A stretch of 30,852 nucleotides of DNA from a virus. The stretch is from positions 1-30,852 of the IMG/VR virus record IMGVR_UViG_3300005663_000155; one strand, given 5' to 3'. Under the pieces are notes generated by a model. It was not told where the DNA came from. It was given only the letters and a program-made list of their open reading frames with translations, and searched no databases. Shown here piece by piece: positions 6,381 through 12,288 of the stretch. Within the stretch, counting starts at the first letter, position 1. Every line of letters begins with the position of its first letter. A program made the position numbers and the translations under genes.

Positions 6381-6715
6381 TGAGTGAAGGTGATAGCGGA
6401 AGAAAGACGGCAGAGAGCATGGCTCGGGCTATGCGGGTGATGGCGCTGGCCATGCGTGAGTATACCTGGGGCTACCTGCAACAGGTGGCTACAGCTCGCG
6501 TGGTTGAATGCGAGAAGCGGGGTGACCCGGCCTATTGGCGTCTGAATGTGGTCTATTTTTCAGCGCTGGTGGACGTGGCCCAGACTCAGGACCAGGGCCG
6601 CGGCGTGGTTAAGTTTTTGCAGGGGCTAGAGATCCGGGCTCGGGAGAAGGGCCTAGAAACAGTGGATAAGGGACCTGACAATGGCGTGGGTGATAAGACG
6701 ACAGATCAAGATTGA
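6380..6715 (+). CDS. Hypothetical helical protein, 111 aa
   Basis: I chose the ATG at 6380 over the ATG at 6362 because GAGGGT lies seven bases upstream of 6380 and the start overlaps the previous stop. Long helices with Met-rich faces (ESMARAMRVMALAMREY) and an acidic, disordered C-terminus. It overlaps the next gene by 35 bases. Function unknown. Confidence 0.6.
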   Translation: MSEGDSGRKTAESMARAMRVMALAMREYTWGYLQQVATARVVECEKRGDPAYWRLNVVYFSALVDVAQTQDQGRGVVKFLQGLEIRAREKGLETVDKGPDNGVGDKTTDQD

Positions 6716-6911
6716 CGACTTTAACAAACAGGACACCTACTTCAAGGGCTCTGATTTTGCCCAGGCGGGCCCTGCGCAGTTCTCCTGGTCGCCTAACCTT
6801 GAGAAGGCCAAGATGTTCGATACCCAGCAGGAAGGGGTAGCCTTTTCCGTGGATAGTGGCTTGATCCATATCTATGGTCAGCGCATTCAGGTAGTCAAGC
6901 ATATTGGCTAA
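6681..6911 (+). CDS. Hypothetical protein, 76 aa
   Basis: The ATG at 6681 has AAGGGA upstream. The sequence contains a pattern seen in small phage proteins that report a 'working' state: FSWSPNLEKAKMFDT then VAFSVDSGLIHIYG. Predicted alpha/beta. No named family. The 35-base overlap with the previous gene is larger than usual here, which lowers certainty about one of the two boundaries. Confidence 0.6.
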   Translation: MAWVIRRQIKIDDFNKQDTYFKGSDFAQAGPAQFSWSPNLEKAKMFDTQQEGVAFSVDSGLIHIYGQRIQVVKHIG

Positions 6912-7020
6912 CTTGTTGATCCTGGTCGTTGACCTAGTCAAGCGCTGTCACATCCCTCTGAGGGACGCTATACTGACTGAGACGGACCACGTTGAGTTCG
7001 CATACCCAGAGGTCAGGGGG
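6912..7020 (+). promoter_or_regulatory. Short intergenic region with a possible -10 box
   Basis: About 109 bases separate two genes. TATACT at 6969-6974 resembles a -10 element, but no good -35 lies 16-18 bases upstream (TTGACC is at 6929, much too far). A small hairpin TCCCT/AGGGA lies at about 6953-6965. The open frame that extends through here would need a TTG start at 6904. Weak evidence only. Confidence 0.2.
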
Positions 7021-7290
7021 ATGAAAAAGAACAATAAACCATTGCCGTATATGTACGTGATGACGTATGAGACGGTCACTGATGAGGAGAAGCCGAGACC
7101 CGTGGTGAGGAACGTTGAGTTCAGGACCGATGGTCCGATCAAGACGAGTCACCAGATGGAGTCGGCTGAGATTTTAATCTCGATCAAGCGCGAGCAAAGT
7201 CGGCCTGTGAAGATCGTGGACATGAAGCCTATGTTCGAGGTTCGATCCCAGGAATTCAAAAGGAATGACGAGGGCTGCGGTAGACCATGA
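7021..7290 (+). CDS. Hypothetical protein, 89 aa
   Basis: The ATG at 7021 is preceded by AGAGG with about seven bases spacing, so I prefer it to a 39-codon N-terminal extension starting at a TTG. The product is charged and beta-rich (PYMYVMTYETVTDEEKP, AEILISIKRE) and ends in a basic/Cys tail. Unknown function. The stop overlaps the next ATG. Confidence 0.5.
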   Translation: MKKNNKPLPYMYVMTYETVTDEEKPRPVVRNVEFRTDGPIKTSHQMESAEILISIKREQSRPVKIVDMKPMFEVRSQEFKRNDEGCGRP

Positions 7291-7496
7291 AAGTGAAAAT
7301 AGGAGACACATATTACGATAGCAAGGACATCCCGGTTATGGTGGTCCTGGAGCCTTTCGATATGGACAACCTAAAAGCGATGTTTCAAGAGTCTCCGGAC
7401 AGCAACAAGTATATGGCCTTCATTGGTGCTCATTTTAAGACCTCCGAGGATGCGAAGTCCTGGATGGAAGACGATTTCAAGTTCATGAGTGGGTAG
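7287..7496 (+). CDS. Hypothetical protein, 69 aa
   Basis: The ATG at 7287 overlaps the previous TGA. It has a compact alpha/beta pattern: MKVKIGDTYYDSKDIPVMVVL resembles paired strands, then a helix (MDNLKAMFQES) and the C-terminal SEDAKSWMEDDF. It is acidic overall. The layout resembles a small single-domain inhibitor or adaptor, but nothing specific is recognised. Confidence 0.6.
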   Translation: MKVKIGDTYYDSKDIPVMVVLEPFDMDNLKAMFQESPDSNKYMAFIGAHFKTSEDAKSWMEDDFKFMSG

Positions 7497-7497
7497 G

Positions 7498-7701
7498 ATG
7501 ACTGAGGGGGAGAGGATTGAGATGCTGCGTATCCAGGCCGCCTTGAAGGCGGCTCTGGCCGGAGATCAGGTGCTAGGCAATTTCCTGGCGGCTAACGGCC
7601 GAACGCCGCACTGCTGTGATCCTTTGGCGCGTCTACGCCAGGGCGTGGGCCTTGCACTTGGCTGGGTCCAGACTACACTCAAGCAAGATGATAAGGGTTG
7701 A
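7498..7701 (+). CDS. Hypothetical helical protein, 67 aa
   Basis: ATG at 7498, one base past the previous stop. It is mainly helix (GERIEMLRIQAALKAALAGD), with a CC pair at residues 39-40 (PHCCDP) and a second helix. The end overlaps the next gene by 14 bases. Function unknown. Confidence 0.55.
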   Translation: MTEGERIEMLRIQAALKAALAGDQVLGNFLAANGRTPHCCDPLARLRQGVGLALGWVQTTLKQDDKG

Positions 7702-8242
7702 CGTAAGCCGCGGGGCCAACCTGCGACAAGTTCTGGTACACGAGACTGAGCCTGGGGAGATAGTTGACTCCATGGCCTGTCCGTTTTGTGAGCATGGAGA
7801 GATGCCTCCGGTGACTGAGGCCAGATGCGTCAGGTGTTCAGCCCAGGTGGGCAAGGTGGTGGTGGTAGGAGAAGACATGACAGCAAGCGCGCCGAGAGGG
7901 TATCACAAGCCGATTAGAAAATTCGGGGCAGTCGTCAAGGCTGGGGAGAGTAAGATCCAGGGCCGGGGCGATGTAGATCCCGCCTTTCATTCTCTGATGG
8001 AAGCGATGATAAAGGCGGTCGAGGCCAAGCACCTCCCGCCCACCGTGGTCGACGGCTTTGTCAGGGCCCTGGCCCAGTCCAAGCAGAAGGGGCTGTTCGC
8101 GGCCCAGAATGCGGTGGAAGACTACGAGACCAGGCTGAAGAACGGGGAGCTGGGGAATATCCCAGCGACCAAGGTGGTGACGGAGCTGAGGCGTTTACTC
8201 AACAACATGGCCCTGGGGGCCGTGGGTCATTCATTTTTTTGA
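7688..8242 (+). CDS. Zinc-ribbon protein with helical C-terminal domain, 184 aa
   Basis: Residues about 29-52 form a zinc ribbon (ACPFCEHGEMPP, then ARCVRCS: two CxxC pairs). Residues about 90-184 form helices, including AFHSLMEAMIKAVEAKHLPP and ETRLKNGELGNI. I chose the ATG at 7688 because it keeps the whole ribbon. An ATG at 7772 also keeps it. An ATG at 7877 with TAGGAG upstream would make a ribbon-less short form. Probably nucleic-acid binding by fold. The gene ends in two TTT codons within a T7 tract. Confidence 0.6.
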   Translation: MIRVDVSRGANLRQVLVHETEPGEIVDSMACPFCEHGEMPPVTEARCVRCSAQVGKVVVVGEDMTASAPRGYHKPIRKFGAVVKAGESKIQGRGDVDPAFHSLMEAMIKAVEAKHLPPTVVDGFVRALAQSKQKGLFAAQNAVEDYETRLKNGELGNIPATKVVTELRRLLNNMALGAVGHSFF

Positions 8243-8249
8243 GGGCGAC

Positions 8250-8534
8250 ATGAACGGGGATGAAGAGCACGAGAAGGTAAAGGGGTTGACCGGGGGCCCG
8301 CCACAGGTTAAGCAGGAGGCGTACCAGTACAAGCTGGTGACCGGTGATGCCAAGACACCGTTCGAGCAGGAGATCACAGATCTGCTGAATAAAGCGTGGA
8401 AGCCCATGAGCGATGTGAAAGTATTTTTCTCTCCTCGTGGGGAGATAATGCTGGCCAAGGAGATGATCTTCATGCCGGTGTCCGCTCTTACGGGGGCCAT
8501 TGCGATTCCCGTCGGCGCTGTCCCCAGGAGATAG
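8250..8534 (+). CDS. Hypothetical protein, 94 aa
   Basis: The ATG at 8250 follows GAGGGCGAC, a good ribosome-binding site. The first 30 residues are charged and flexible. The rest contains a helix (FEQEITDLLNKAWKPM) and strands ending in a hydrophobic C-terminal segment (PVSALTGAIAIPVGAVP). Its TAG stop at 8532-8534 directly abuts the tRNA gene, so the two share a transcript. Function unknown. Confidence 0.6.
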   Translation: MNGDEEHEKVKGLTGGPPQVKQEAYQYKLVTGDAKTPFEQEITDLLNKAWKPMSDVKVFFSPRGEIMLAKEMIFMPVSALTGAIAIPVGAVPRR

Positions 8535-8609
8535 CCCGGGGTAGCTCAGCCGTAGAGCAATCGGTCGATAACCGATAGGTCGGAGGTTCAAATCCTTCTC
8601 CTGGGACCA
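8535..8609 (+). tRNA. tRNA-Ile(GAU), non-canonical C33 and shortened D-loop
   Basis: A full cloverleaf folds. Acceptor CCCGGGG/TCCTGGG has seven pairs, two of them G-U. D-stem GCTC/GAGC has the loop AGCCGTA. The anticodon stem ATCGG/CCGAT holds the loop TCGATAA. The variable loop is AGGTC. T-stem GGAGG/CCTTC has the loop TTCAAAT. CCA is encoded. The anticodon GAT at 8569-8571 reads Ile AUC/AUU. Two departures are visible: position 33 is C instead of the near-universal U, and the D-loop has a single G where GG (18-19) is usual. It could decode the frequent AUC codons here, but the defects raise doubt about ordinary decoding. A T6 run follows at 8611-8616. Confidence 0.8.
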
Positions 8610-8610
8610 A

Positions 8611-8616
8611 TTTTTT
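8611..8616 (+). terminator. T-run after tRNA
   Basis: Six T residues directly follow the tRNA CCA end. Together with the GC-rich acceptor/T-arm structure they could act as a partial intrinsic terminator or processing site. Confidence 0.3.
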
Positions 8617-8646
8617 CAACGACAGAAGACTTGAGAGGCAAGGTGT

Positions 8647-9174
8647 ATGAATAGGTTTTTATTGGCGTTTGTGCTGATGTTCAGTGTGGGGATGGCGTCG
8701 GCGGGGGATAACAACCACTTGCACGCGGGGCTGGATGACTTGTGTAGGGGGGATGCCTTCTATGACACGCCTGATATGTGCGCACAGTTCGGCTACGAAG
8801 CCACAGGCGGCACTGATCACGGTCTTGTTAAGCAGTGGCCGTGGGCATTCACCCCTGAGTGCGAAGCCCTACTGAAAAGCGGAAAGACTTACGACGAGTG
8901 CTGGGATGTGAGGACCGGTGGACCTGGGGCTTTTAGCAGTCCTGGCCTCGGGCAAGGCAGTGAGGGCGGCGGTGGCGGTCCTGGCGGCGGTGGTGCCGGA
9001 GGCGGAGGTCCTGGCGGCGGTCCCGGTGGTGGAGGCCCTGGCGGCGGCGGTGGCGGTGGTCCCGATGGGGGTCCCGGTAACAGCGACGGCGACGGTGGCC
9101 CTGGTGGTCCTGGCGGAGGCGGCGGTCCCGATGGCGACGGCGGTCCTGGTCAGGGCGGCGGTGCTAGTAAGTAA
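8647..9174 (+). CDS. Secreted protein with Cys domain and Gly/Pro-rich tail, 175 aa
   Basis: Three parts are visible. Residues 1-19 form a classical Sec signal peptide (FLLAFVLMFSVGMASA with an A-x-A cleavage site). Residues 20-90 form a small domain with four cysteines (C33, C45, C72, C85) that could make two disulfides in the periplasm. Residues about 92-175 are an almost pure Gly/Pro/Asp tail of GGPGG-type units. The tail is not strict collagen G-X-Y, so it is more likely a flexible, unstructured or polyproline-II-like segment. The ribosome-binding site GAGAGGCAAGG precedes the ATG. Such exported proteins are rare in phages. Possible roles are envelope modification, virion decoration or superinfection exclusion; none is shown. 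Confidence 0.75.
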   Translation: MNRFLLAFVLMFSVGMASAGDNNHLHAGLDDLCRGDAFYDTPDMCAQFGYEATGGTDHGLVKQWPWAFTPECEALLKSGKTYDECWDVRTGGPGAFSSPGLGQGSEGGGGGPGGGGAGGGGPGGGPGGGGPGGGGGGGPDGGPGNSDGDGGPGGPGGGGGPDGDGGPGQGGGASK

Positions 9175-9198
9175 CCGGATGGGGGGTTTGGCCTCCTA

Positions 9199-9214
9199 GT
9201 CCACACGTGTGGAC
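9199..9214. promoter_or_regulatory. Palindromic operator-like site, copy 2
   Basis: The perfect 16-bp palindrome GTCCACACGTGTGGAC lies between the stop at 9174 and the ATG at 9237. As RNA it can fold into a 6-bp stem with an ACGU loop. Confidence 0.6.
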
Positions 9215-9236
9215 AGAGAGACTTTCAGGAGTCACA

Positions 9237-9890
9237 ATGGGGAAGAGGGTACTGGATCTGAAGATTATCGAGGCTGCAGATCGGGTTGTGGTCGTAGCTG
9301 AAGAGAGTGGTAGGCGTTTAATGCACGAGGCAGCGATGGAGGCTGATATGATGGACAAGTTCGATAGGGTGGAGCCGAGACACGTTCATCCATGGCGAGA
9401 CCCTCGCGGGGGTGTGAGCCAAGAGACAGCGATGGAGGCTGACATGGCGAAAGAGCAGAAGATAGGTGGCAAACTTGAATCCGTGTTCTATGATTACTCG
9501 AAAAACGAGCTGGTGATCACGATGAGGGCCCCGGCAGATGCCGGTATGAATGATTTGACCATGGACGTGGTCGGGACCGGTCAGCATGTGCAGCTCTATC
9601 TGAATCCGTGGATAAAGAAAATACAAGACGCTAGGAAGGGGGCCCCTAAGGTGCAATTTAACAGTCTCACTCCAGAGGGCACAAATCTTGAAAAGCTCAA
9701 GGGCGAAGTAGAGGTGATGGGCCTCGCAGCCATGAAGCCGAACGTCGAGGGCCAGAGAGGTCTGGCGGCGCGTGTTGCTATGCGTGCGTACTCGCGGCTG
9801 ATGCGAGAGGAAGATTCTGAGGAAGCGGAGGTGTTCTGGGAGTTAGCCAACTACTTCGACAAAAAAATGGATGGAGGAACAGGATCATGA
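9237..9890 (+). CDS. Hypothetical protein with duplicated start-like segment, 217 aa
   Basis: The ATG at 9237 has AGGAG upstream. The body (residues about 75-217) looks folded: a beta-rich SVFYDYSKNELVITM, then an alpha/beta middle and a helical C-terminus (EDSEEAEVFWELANYF). The first 70 residues contain two copies of AMEADM, encoded by near-identical 20-base segments (9331-9350 and 9427-9446). Each copy carries GGAGG six bases before an in-frame ATG, so shorter products starting at 9348 or 9444 are likely too. Function unknown. Confidence 0.65.
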   Translation: MGKRVLDLKIIEAADRVVVVAEESGRRLMHEAAMEADMMDKFDRVEPRHVHPWRDPRGGVSQETAMEADMAKEQKIGGKLESVFYDYSKNELVITMRAPADAGMNDLTMDVVGTGQHVQLYLNPWIKKIQDARKGAPKVQFNSLTPEGTNLEKLKGEVEVMGLAAMKPNVEGQRGLAARVAMRAYSRLMREEDSEEAEVFWELANYFDKKMDGGTGS

Positions 9891-10021
9891 ACAAGGCGAA
9901 GATGATATTGAAATACCTGGGGACTTTCACCTCGGGATATGTTGCCTCGTATTTCTACAGCGTGGGCGACCTTCTCGGCAGTGTGCTATCCGCCGTCGGC
10001 GGGATGCTGGGCGGTGGATAA
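9887..10021 (+). CDS. Very small, possibly membrane-associated protein, 44 aa
   Basis: The ATG at 9887 overlaps the previous stop (ATGA) and has AGGAACAGGA upstream. A basic N-terminus (MNKAKMILKYL) precedes a Tyr/Gly/Leu-rich segment (SYFYSVGDLLGSVLSAVGG) that may be a short membrane or amphipathic helix, ending in Gly. The size and composition resemble small phage toxins, holins or anchors. Not identified. Confidence 0.45.
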   Translation: MNKAKMILKYLGTFTSGYVASYFYSVGDLLGSVLSAVGGMLGGG

Positions 10022-10223
10022 CACCCATACAGCGGTATCGTTCTATTGTAAGGTGGACGGCATCAAGCAGTTCCGCGAGGAGGTGGTGTCGTCTTCTTAC
10101 ATAACAGCGGGCATAGCTGCCCTGAGGCTGTTGCTGGCCACTGGCTGTGGGATCGTCGGCGAGGTTACCGAGATTCGTGTCATAGGCTGGCGTCGACGCG
10201 GCCGGAGGAGTTATACTCCGTAG
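10014..10223 (+). CDS. Hypothetical protein with hydrophobic centre, 69 aa
   Basis: The GTG at 10014 is the first plausible start after the upstream gene; earlier in-frame starts lie inside that gene. Two cysteines flank a hydrophobic segment (ITAGIAALRLLLATGCGIVG), followed by a very basic tail (VIGWRRRGRRSYTP) that resembles the cytoplasmic end of a membrane protein. The start codon is uncertain. Confidence 0.4.
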   Translation: MDNTHTAVSFYCKVDGIKQFREEVVSSSYITAGIAALRLLLATGCGIVGEVTEIRVIGWRRRGRRSYTP

Positions 10224-10235
10224 CCTGTCGGAGTA
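10214..10235 (+). terminator. Hairpin after 10223 stop
   Basis: TACTCCG pairs perfectly with CGGAGTA (7 bp) around an eight-base loop that includes the TAG stop. No T-run follows. It may slow decay of the upstream mRNA or act as a weak terminator. Confidence 0.3.
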
Positions 10236-10249
10236 AGAGTGGAGGAGAG

Positions 10250-10726
10250 ATGAGCAAGAGCAATAAACCTTCCGTGTACCTTGCGGGGCCCATTACCGGC
10301 CTCGACTACGATGGGGTAATTGACTGGCGTGAGCATGTCAGAATATCCCTCAAGCTCGTAGGTATTGAGACCTATTCTCCGATGCGGGGGAGAGAGTCCC
10401 TGAACGATGTCAAGAAGTTCAGCCCGATGGGTGAACCGGATACGGGGCACTTGTCGACGGTTCAGGCCATTACGATGCGCGATCACTGGGATTGCAAGAC
10501 CAGGGATCTGATCTTCATAAACATGCTGGGGGCCACGAAGGTCAGCATCGGCACGGTCATGGAGGCCGCGTGGGGCTGGGCGTATCGCAAGCCTATCGTG
10601 TTGATCATGGAGCGAGATGGGAGCAACCCACATGAACACGGCATGTTCAACGAGGTGACCAGGGCCATGAGGTTCGCGACCCTGGTCGAGGGTATTGCAG
10701 CGACCAAGGTGATACTCCTCCCTTGA
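10250..10726 (+). CDS. Nucleoside 2-deoxyribosyltransferase-like protein, 158 aa
   Basis: Family members transfer 2-deoxyribose between bases or hydrolyse deoxynucleotides, using a Rossmann-like fold. Visible hallmarks are an N-terminal strand and loop VYLAGPITG (residues 9-17), the D86 of RDLIFINMLGA, and the catalytic-type glutamate E105 in S-I-G-T-V-M-E-A-A-W-G. PIVLIMERDGSNPHEH follows, which usually closes the active site across the dimer. The length matches the family (about 150 aa). The ATG at 10250 has GGAGGAGAG upstream. With the MazG-like and dNMP kinase genes it suggests remodelling of the deoxynucleotide pool. A related annotation for such proteins is DUF4406. Confidence 0.8.
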   Translation: MSKSNKPSVYLAGPITGLDYDGVIDWREHVRISLKLVGIETYSPMRGRESLNDVKKFSPMGEPDTGHLSTVQAITMRDHWDCKTRDLIFINMLGATKVSIGTVMEAAWGWAYRKPIVLIMERDGSNPHEHGMFNEVTRAMRFATLVEGIAATKVILLP

Positions 10727-10884
10727 GCAGGAATAGCAAGAATTTCAGGAAGCTGGTACGTCGACAGCGCGCCAGTGAGACACGGGCGCAGAGGACGGAT
10801 CGGTTATATTACCCTCCTGTGAAACGTGACAAGCGGGGGGCGACAATCGACCAGCCTAAGCCTAGGGGGCCTGGGGCTGCATAA
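10723..10884 (+). CDS. Small very basic protein with TTG start, 53 aa
   Basis: The TTG at 10723 overlaps the previous stop (TTGA), with AAGGTGA upstream. The product is Arg/Lys-rich (SRNSKNFRKLVRRQRASETR) with a Pro-rich tail and no hydrophobic core. It fills an otherwise empty 173-base gap in the operon. It may be a nucleic-acid-binding peptide. The start codon and coding status are inferred from coupling only. Confidence 0.4.
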   Translation: MSRNSKNFRKLVRRQRASETRAQRTDRLYYPPVKRDKRGATIDQPKPRGPGAA

Positions 10885-10899
10885 CGCGAGGAGGCGACG

Positions 10900-11136
10900 A
10901 TGGAAAAGCTACCGATGATAGTGGCCTGGGCCGAGATGGCTGACGTGGGCCTGTGGGGTTTTGTGGGCTTCATGAGCATGGGACTGGCCGGGTGGCTGCA
11001 TACGAAAGAGAAAGACTATCCTGGGTCCGCTCAGGCGGGCACAGCCTTGATCCTGGTGGGGTTCGCTATGTGGGGCTGGGCCCTGTTGGGTGAGCTGCCA
11101 GAGGCACTCAAGGCTCTGGCTTGGGCGTATTCTTGA
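10900..11136 (+). CDS. Two-helix membrane protein, holin candidate, 78 aa
   Basis: The ATG at 10900 follows GAGGAGG. Two hydrophobic helices lie at residues about 16-34 (GLWGFVGFMSMGLAGW) and 46-63 (GTALILVGFAMWGWALLG), joined by a short charged loop (HTKEKDYPGS). Length and two-helix topology match class II holins, and a lytic transglycosylase follows 1.1 kb downstream. The C-terminus lacks the usual cluster of positive charges, so holin remains a candidate rather than a call. Confidence 0.55.
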   Translation: MEKLPMIVAWAEMADVGLWGFVGFMSMGLAGWLHTKEKDYPGSAQAGTALILVGFAMWGWALLGELPEALKALAWAYS

Positions 11137-11160
11137 TTCTGGAATATAGAATGCTATGTT
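11133..11160 (+). promoter_or_regulatory. Possible weak promoter
   Basis: TTGATT (11133-11138) and TATGTT (11155-11160) are 16 bases apart in a locally AT-rich 19-base gap. The next gene has no clear ribosome-binding site. Weak matches only. Confidence 0.22.
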
Positions 11161-11407
11161 GTATACCGTGACAATGTTCTTTCCGATCATCGCTGAACTT
11201 GATGAGGGGAAGCCGAAGCAGATCGTTTATTCGGCCGAGGTGGAGGCTGGTAATGAGGTCCAAGCCTTGAAGGGGGCCTTGGAGATGGAGATTGTGAACT
11301 GTGGGGGTGGGGTGTTTGCCAAGCCCGATAACGCGGCTGTGTACTTTGTGCACGCTACGACGCCGGAGGCCGACAAAGGCAACGGAGAGAACAATGCGGG
11401 GGACTAA
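11156..11407 (+). CDS. Hypothetical protein, 83 aa
   Basis: I took the ATG at 11156; the ATG at 11174 is an alternative, and neither has a good ribosome-binding site. The sequence reads as an alpha/beta mini-domain: strands MLYTVTMFFPIIAEL and KQIVYSAEVEA, helix EVQALKGALEMEI, strand NAAVYFVHATTP. Function unknown. Confidence 0.5.
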   Translation: MLYTVTMFFPIIAELDEGKPKQIVYSAEVEAGNEVQALKGALEMEIVNCGGGVFAKPDNAAVYFVHATTPEADKGNGENNAGD

Positions 11408-11687
11408 GGCCAAGGCATTGAGGTCCCTGGCCCTGGATGCGACTGTGGGTAAGCCTTGGGTTGGGTATGCGGCGAAGGGGGATAAGTGTATCCGGAAGAT
11501 CACGAACAAGGCCCACCCGCAGTACGGGCAGACGATACAGGTGGAGATCAAGCGGATCATCCTGCACCCGGAGTGTAGCAAGGCGGCGTACAGGCGACTG
11601 AAGGCGGCGTACAAGGCCGGAAAAATGAGTTTGACGAGGAGGTCACGTGACAGAAAGCGTATTCGAGCGAGCACTGATAGCGGCTGA
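11394..11687 (+). CDS. Very basic hypothetical protein, 97 aa
   Basis: The ATG at 11394 has GGAGA six bases upstream. It is rich in Lys and Arg throughout (KCIRKITNKAHPQYGQ, RRLKAAYKAGKMSLTRRSRD), with one strand-rich core (TIQVEIKRIILHPEC). The last 41 bases overlap the exonuclease gene. It is likely a nucleic-acid-binding protein by charge; no family is recognised. Confidence 0.55.
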   Translation: MRGTKAKALRSLALDATVGKPWVGYAAKGDKCIRKITNKAHPQYGQTIQVEIKRIILHPECSKAAYRRLKAAYKAGKMSLTRRSRDRKRIRASTDSG

Positions 11688-12288
11688 CGAGCACCCCTAC
11701 ATCCAGGGGACGTTCCCGTATCATCATGTAATGCTGGATCTGGAGACCATGGGGTTGCCTCCGCGCGGGGCCATCATCAGCATAGGTCTGTGCTACTTTG
11801 ACATCAGGACCGGGGAGATCGGGCCGACGTTCGAGCGTAACATCGCCCTGGACAGCTCGGTGGAGCGCGGGATGACCATCGACCAGGGGTGCGTGGACTT
11901 CTGGAACCAGTCTGATACCCAGGTGGCCTTCGAGATCTTGAAGCAGGACCCTGTGCGGCTGGAGGTGGCGCTGATGGAGTTGATCGACTTTATCACCGAG
12001 CACAAGAAGCATCCGTGCCTATGGGGCAATGGCAGCAACTTCGACAACGTCATCCTGGAGCAAGCGTTCAAGCTCTGTGACCTGCACTTCATCGCCCACT
12101 TCAGGCAGTGGCGTGATATGCGCACCTGGGTGATGCTGGGGGCTAAGCTGCTGGGAATGAACAAGGCAGAGATGCGGGCTGATTTCAACGACGAGGGGTT
12201 CAGGAAGCACGTGGCGATTGACGACGCGATTTTACAGGCTAAAATTGTCAGTAGAATCTGGCAAGAGGCAAAGAGGAGAATCTCATGA
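11647..12288 (+). CDS. 3'-5' exonuclease, DnaQ-like fold (Rv2179c/DexA type), 213 aa
   Basis: DEDD exonucleases use four acidic residues and two metals to remove 3' nucleotides. Exo I is D31-L-E33 in VMLDLETMG. Exo II is D133 in GNGSNFDN. Exo III is H188-x-A-x-x-D193 (HVAIDDA), the DEDDh arrangement. The segment ISIGLCYFDIRTGEIGPTF after Exo I and the length match the group that includes T4 DexA and the PF16473 exoribonuclease-like family. The start is GTG at 11647 with GGAGG five bases before. It may trim RNA or DNA ends during nucleotide salvage or replication. Substrate unknown. Confidence 0.85.
   Translation: MTESVFERALIAADEHPYIQGTFPYHHVMLDLETMGLPPRGAIISIGLCYFDIRTGEIGPTFERNIALDSSVERGMTIDQGCVDFWNQSDTQVAFEILKQDPVRLEVALMELIDFITEHKKHPCLWGNGSNFDNVILEQAFKLCDLHFIAHFRQWRDMRTWVMLGAKLLGMNKAEMRADFNDEGFRKHVAIDDAILQAKIVSRIWQEAKRRIS

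Noticed and set aside
6904-7020. N-terminal extension of the 7021 gene from a TTG at 6904.
   Set aside because: No ribosome-binding site at the TTG, while AGAGG lies about seven bases before the ATG at 7021. Not fully excluded.
8232-8238. T7 run at the end of the 7688 gene as a terminator or slippage site.
   Set aside because: No stem precedes it, and it encodes Phe-Phe just before the stop; a downstream gene starts eight bases after that stop.
8965-9160. GGN-rich stretch as a CRISPR-like or tandem DNA repeat array.
   Set aside because: No constant repeat-spacer unit; it is the coding sequence of the Gly/Pro tail. No CRISPR array is visible elsewhere either.
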